From Actinokineospora fastidiosa (lineage in GTDB: Bacteria; Actinomycetota; Actinomycetes; Mycobacteriales; Pseudonocardiaceae): a stretch of DNA of 64,000 nt. The translations under genes and the position numbers were made by a program. The notes under the pieces are model-generated. The model saw only the letters and a program-made list of their open reading frames with translations, did not search any database and had not been told where the DNA came from. This document shows positions 62,910-64,000 of this stretch, piece by piece. The stretch lies in NCBI RefSeq assembly GCF_014648415.1, contig NZ_BMRB01000008.1:144042-208041 (forward strand). Direction: 5' to 3'. Each line of letters begins with the position of its first letter. The stretch's first letter is position 1.

Positions 62910-63269
62910 GTGACCGACGACCGCCGATACCTGCTGGCGTTCTGCCAGGCCCTGCCGGAACTGCTGCTGGTGACGCGCGCCCAGGGCGCGGAGGCGGCGC
63001 TGGAGGAGGCCGCGGAGCGCGTCCGCGCGGGCACCCCCGTGCTCCACGTCCTTCCCCGCCTCGGCATACCACCCCACGTGCTGACCGGCACCGGCCCGGG
63101 CAGACGCGCGGGCGACATGCTGGCCCCACTGCCCCGCCCCGCCTCCGGCGAGACCTACCGCTGCCCCGACGGCGCGTGCGGACTGGAGGTGCCGAGAGCC
63201 CCCGGCGGCCCCATCCCGAAGGAACGATGCTGGCTCCGCAACCGCCCCCTGACGGCAGGAGAGGCCTGA
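62910..63269 (+). CDS. Small CHAT-associated protein with Cys motif
   Basis: A 119-residue protein. GTG at 62910 lies ten bases after the CHAT stop with GAGGAGG overlapping that gap, so the two are co-expressed. The N-terminal half is helical (EAALEEAAERVRAG); the C-terminal half has YRCPDGACGLEV and KERCWLRNR, three Cys that could form part of a zinc ribbon. No named family recognised. It may be a partner or substrate of the CHAT protease. The next start is three bases downstream. Confidence 0.75.
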   Translation: MTDDRRYLLAFCQALPELLLVTRAQGAEAALEEAAERVRAGTPVLHVLPRLGIPPHVLTGTGPGRRAGDMLAPLPRPASGETYRCPDGACGLEVPRAPGGPIPKERCWLRNRPLTAGEA

Positions 63270-63272
63270 CCC

Positions 63273-63470
63273 ATGACGCACCTCCGCAACGCGCTGGGCA
63301 AGAACCTCACCGAGCCCCGACTGCCGCGACCGGCGGTGCCGGGCGCGCTGGTGGTCGTGGCGGGCGGTATGGGGCAGGGTTCGGCACTGGACGCGGCAGT
63401 GGCGGGTGCGGGGATGGACACCGCTGCCGCGACGGTGGCGCGTTGGCTGTGGGCGAGGCCGGACCGGTGA
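63273..63470 (+). CDS. Tandem short ORF, unit 1
   Basis: A 65-residue frame beginning MTHLRNALGKNLTEPRL and ending VARWLWARPDR. It shares start, LGK-x-L-x-E core, a hydrophobic centre (ALVVVAGG) and the W-L-W-x-R-P-D-R end with the following units. Its TGA overlaps the next GTG by four bases (GTGA). It begins three bases after the small CHAT-associated gene, so it is in the same operon. Likely a membrane-interacting peptide or the truncated N-terminus of a membrane protein. Confidence 0.55.
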   Translation: MTHLRNALGKNLTEPRLPRPAVPGALVVVAGGMGQGSALDAAVAGAGMDTAAATVARWLWARPDR

Positions 63471-63895
63471 CGTCGTTTCCCGATGAGCTGGGCAAGAGGC
63501 TCGCCGAGCGCTGGCTGGTGGTGCCGGAGGTGCTGATCGAGGCGGGCGTTGTGGTTGCGGGACGCTTCGGCGGTGGACTTGTCGTAGCGCGCGCGAACGG
63601 CTGGCACCGCTGCGGCGATGGCGATCCACGGGCCGTGGGGGAGACCGAGCCGGTGACGCCGTTTTTCGATGAGCTGGGCAAGAAGCGCGATGAGCCCTGG
63701 CTGTCGCGGTGGGGCCGGGCGCGCTGTTTGATCGCGACGGTGGCCGCTGGCCGTGGGCAGGTTTCGTCGGTGACGCCGTTTTCAACGGATTGGGTAGGGA
63801 CCTGGCTGCGCGATGGTTGTCGCGGTTGGTGGTGCGCGGGTCTGCTTTTGGTCGCGACTCTGGCCCGTTGGCTATGGGGGAGGCCGGATCGGTGA
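63467..63895 (+). CDS. Tandem short ORFs, units 2-4 read as one fused frame
   Basis: A 142-codon frame from GTG 63467 to TGA 63895. It is really three units: VTSFPDELGKRLAERWL (63467), VTPFFDELGKKRDEPWL (63653) and VTPFSTDW (63770) ending in WLWGRPDR. The original stop/start junctions at 63653 and 63770 survive out of frame, because units 2 and 3 have lengths divisible by three. In unit 4 a second frame reads GLGRDLAARWLSRLVVRG, showing a small frameshift. Best seen as decaying copies rather than one designed protein. Confidence 0.45.
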   Translation: MTSFPDELGKRLAERWLVVPEVLIEAGVVVAGRFGGGLVVARANGWHRCGDGDPRAVGETEPVTPFFDELGKKRDEPWLSRWGRARCLIATVAAGRGQVSSVTPFSTDWVGTWLRDGCRGWWCAGLLLVATLARWLWGRPDR

Positions 63896-63996
63896 CGTCG
63901 TCTTCGCATGGGTCGGGCAGGAAGTTCGCTGAGCGGTGGGTGGTGCCGGGGCTGCCGTTGGTTGCGATGGTGGTTGGCGGGAGGGCGGGCCGGTGA
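63892..63996 (+). CDS. Tandem short ORF, unit 5
   Basis: A 34-residue frame with GTG overlapping the previous stop (GTGA): VTSSSHGSGRKFAERWVV, then a short hydrophobic stretch and GGRAGR. Its own TGA (63994-63996) again overlaps a GTG, directly followed by ATG, at the window edge. Same design as unit 4 but shorter. Confidence 0.45.
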   Translation: MTSSSHGSGRKFAERWVVPGLPLVAMVVGGRAGR

Positions 63997-64000
63997 TGCT

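Larger units (their letters stand above)
63273..63996 (+). repeat. Degenerate tandem array of at least five short-ORF units
   Basis: Units start at 63273, 63467, 63653, 63770 and 63892, with the next start at 63993. Each junction reads CGGTGA followed by C or T, where the stop TGA overlaps a GTG start. Unit lengths are 194, 186, 117, 122 and 101 bases. Shared core: V-T-x-F-F-D-E-L-G-K-x-L-A-E-R-W-L. The array continues past the window. Confidence 0.75.

Noticed and set aside
63307..63909. A long minus-strand frame across the tandem array.
   Set aside because: Arg/Pro/Ser-rich low-complexity product with no start signal; the plus-strand units have matching stop/start junctions and continue the CHAT operon.
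1..64000. Phage, insertion sequence, CRISPR or antibiotic gene cluster.
   Set aside because: No transposase, integrase, terminase, regular spacer-repeat array, PKS or NRPS domains were seen on either strand.

Overview
The window is a high-GC actinobacterial chromosome segment. Codon use, GTG/TTG starts with strong GGAGG-type ribosome sites, secreted CBM2 and CBM13 carbohydrate enzymes, LysR, LacI, XRE, TetR and CGNR regulators, and an NB-ARC ATPase all fit a soil actinomycete. I infer the family Pseudonocardiaceae, but no 16S or other marker is present to prove it. No phage, insertion sequence, CRISPR array or replication origin was seen.

Layout. 1-4.2 kb: a leftward oligopeptide ABC transporter, running off the left edge. 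4.4-7.0 kb: a proline-iminopeptidase-like hydrolase and an XRE/TPR regulator. 7.1-18.4 kb: a secretome block with an S8 subtilase and an S1 protease that share one C-terminal domain, each beside a LysR paralogue. Between them lie a CE15-CBM2 glucuronoyl esterase, two RNA elements (a tRNA-Arg(ACG) and an odd type-II tRNA-like fold) and a CBM2-GH5 cellulase behind a CebR-type palindrome. 18.4-24.6 kb: an NB-ARC ATPase, an isochorismatase-like protein without the usual catalytic residues, a TetR/ABC-exporter deletion scar (two pseudogenes), and metY-metX.

24.7-41.9 kb is a coherent arabinose/pectin side-chain regulon: a YtfQ-YtfR-YtfT-YjfF type furanose ABC transporter, a divergent LacI-family regulator, araB-araD-araA, a CBM13-PL11 rhamnogalacturonan lyase and three GH43 enzymes with AbfB or CBM13 modules. 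Five related 14-bp palindromes in its control regions tie the block together. The proposed flow is: secreted enzymes release arabinose from plant cell wall, the furanose transporter imports it, and AraA, AraB and AraD convert it to xylulose 5-phosphate.

42.4-50.2 kb: a 3-hydroxyacyl-CoA dehydrogenase, a tannase-family esterase, and a 3-oxoacid CoA-transferase whose two subunits lie on opposite strands around a shared control region, with an MHS-type transporter and a GAF/PucR-type regulator. 50.2-52.9 kb: a membrane-anchored binding-protein/VWA fusion with a small membrane partner. 53-57.7 kb: a secreted amidase, an amine oxidase fused to a cyclic-nucleotide-binding-like domain, and a TetR gene with twin perfect operators in front of a divergent DUF1348-like gene. 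57.7-59.8 kb: a CGNR regulator and a VOC protein around a triplicated composite repeat, then a PPOX-like flavoprotein.

59.9-64 kb holds the most unusual system: a 1010-residue CHAT (caspase-like) protease, a small Cys-containing partner, and a tandem array of degenerate short reading frames joined by stop/start overlaps, which continues past the right edge.
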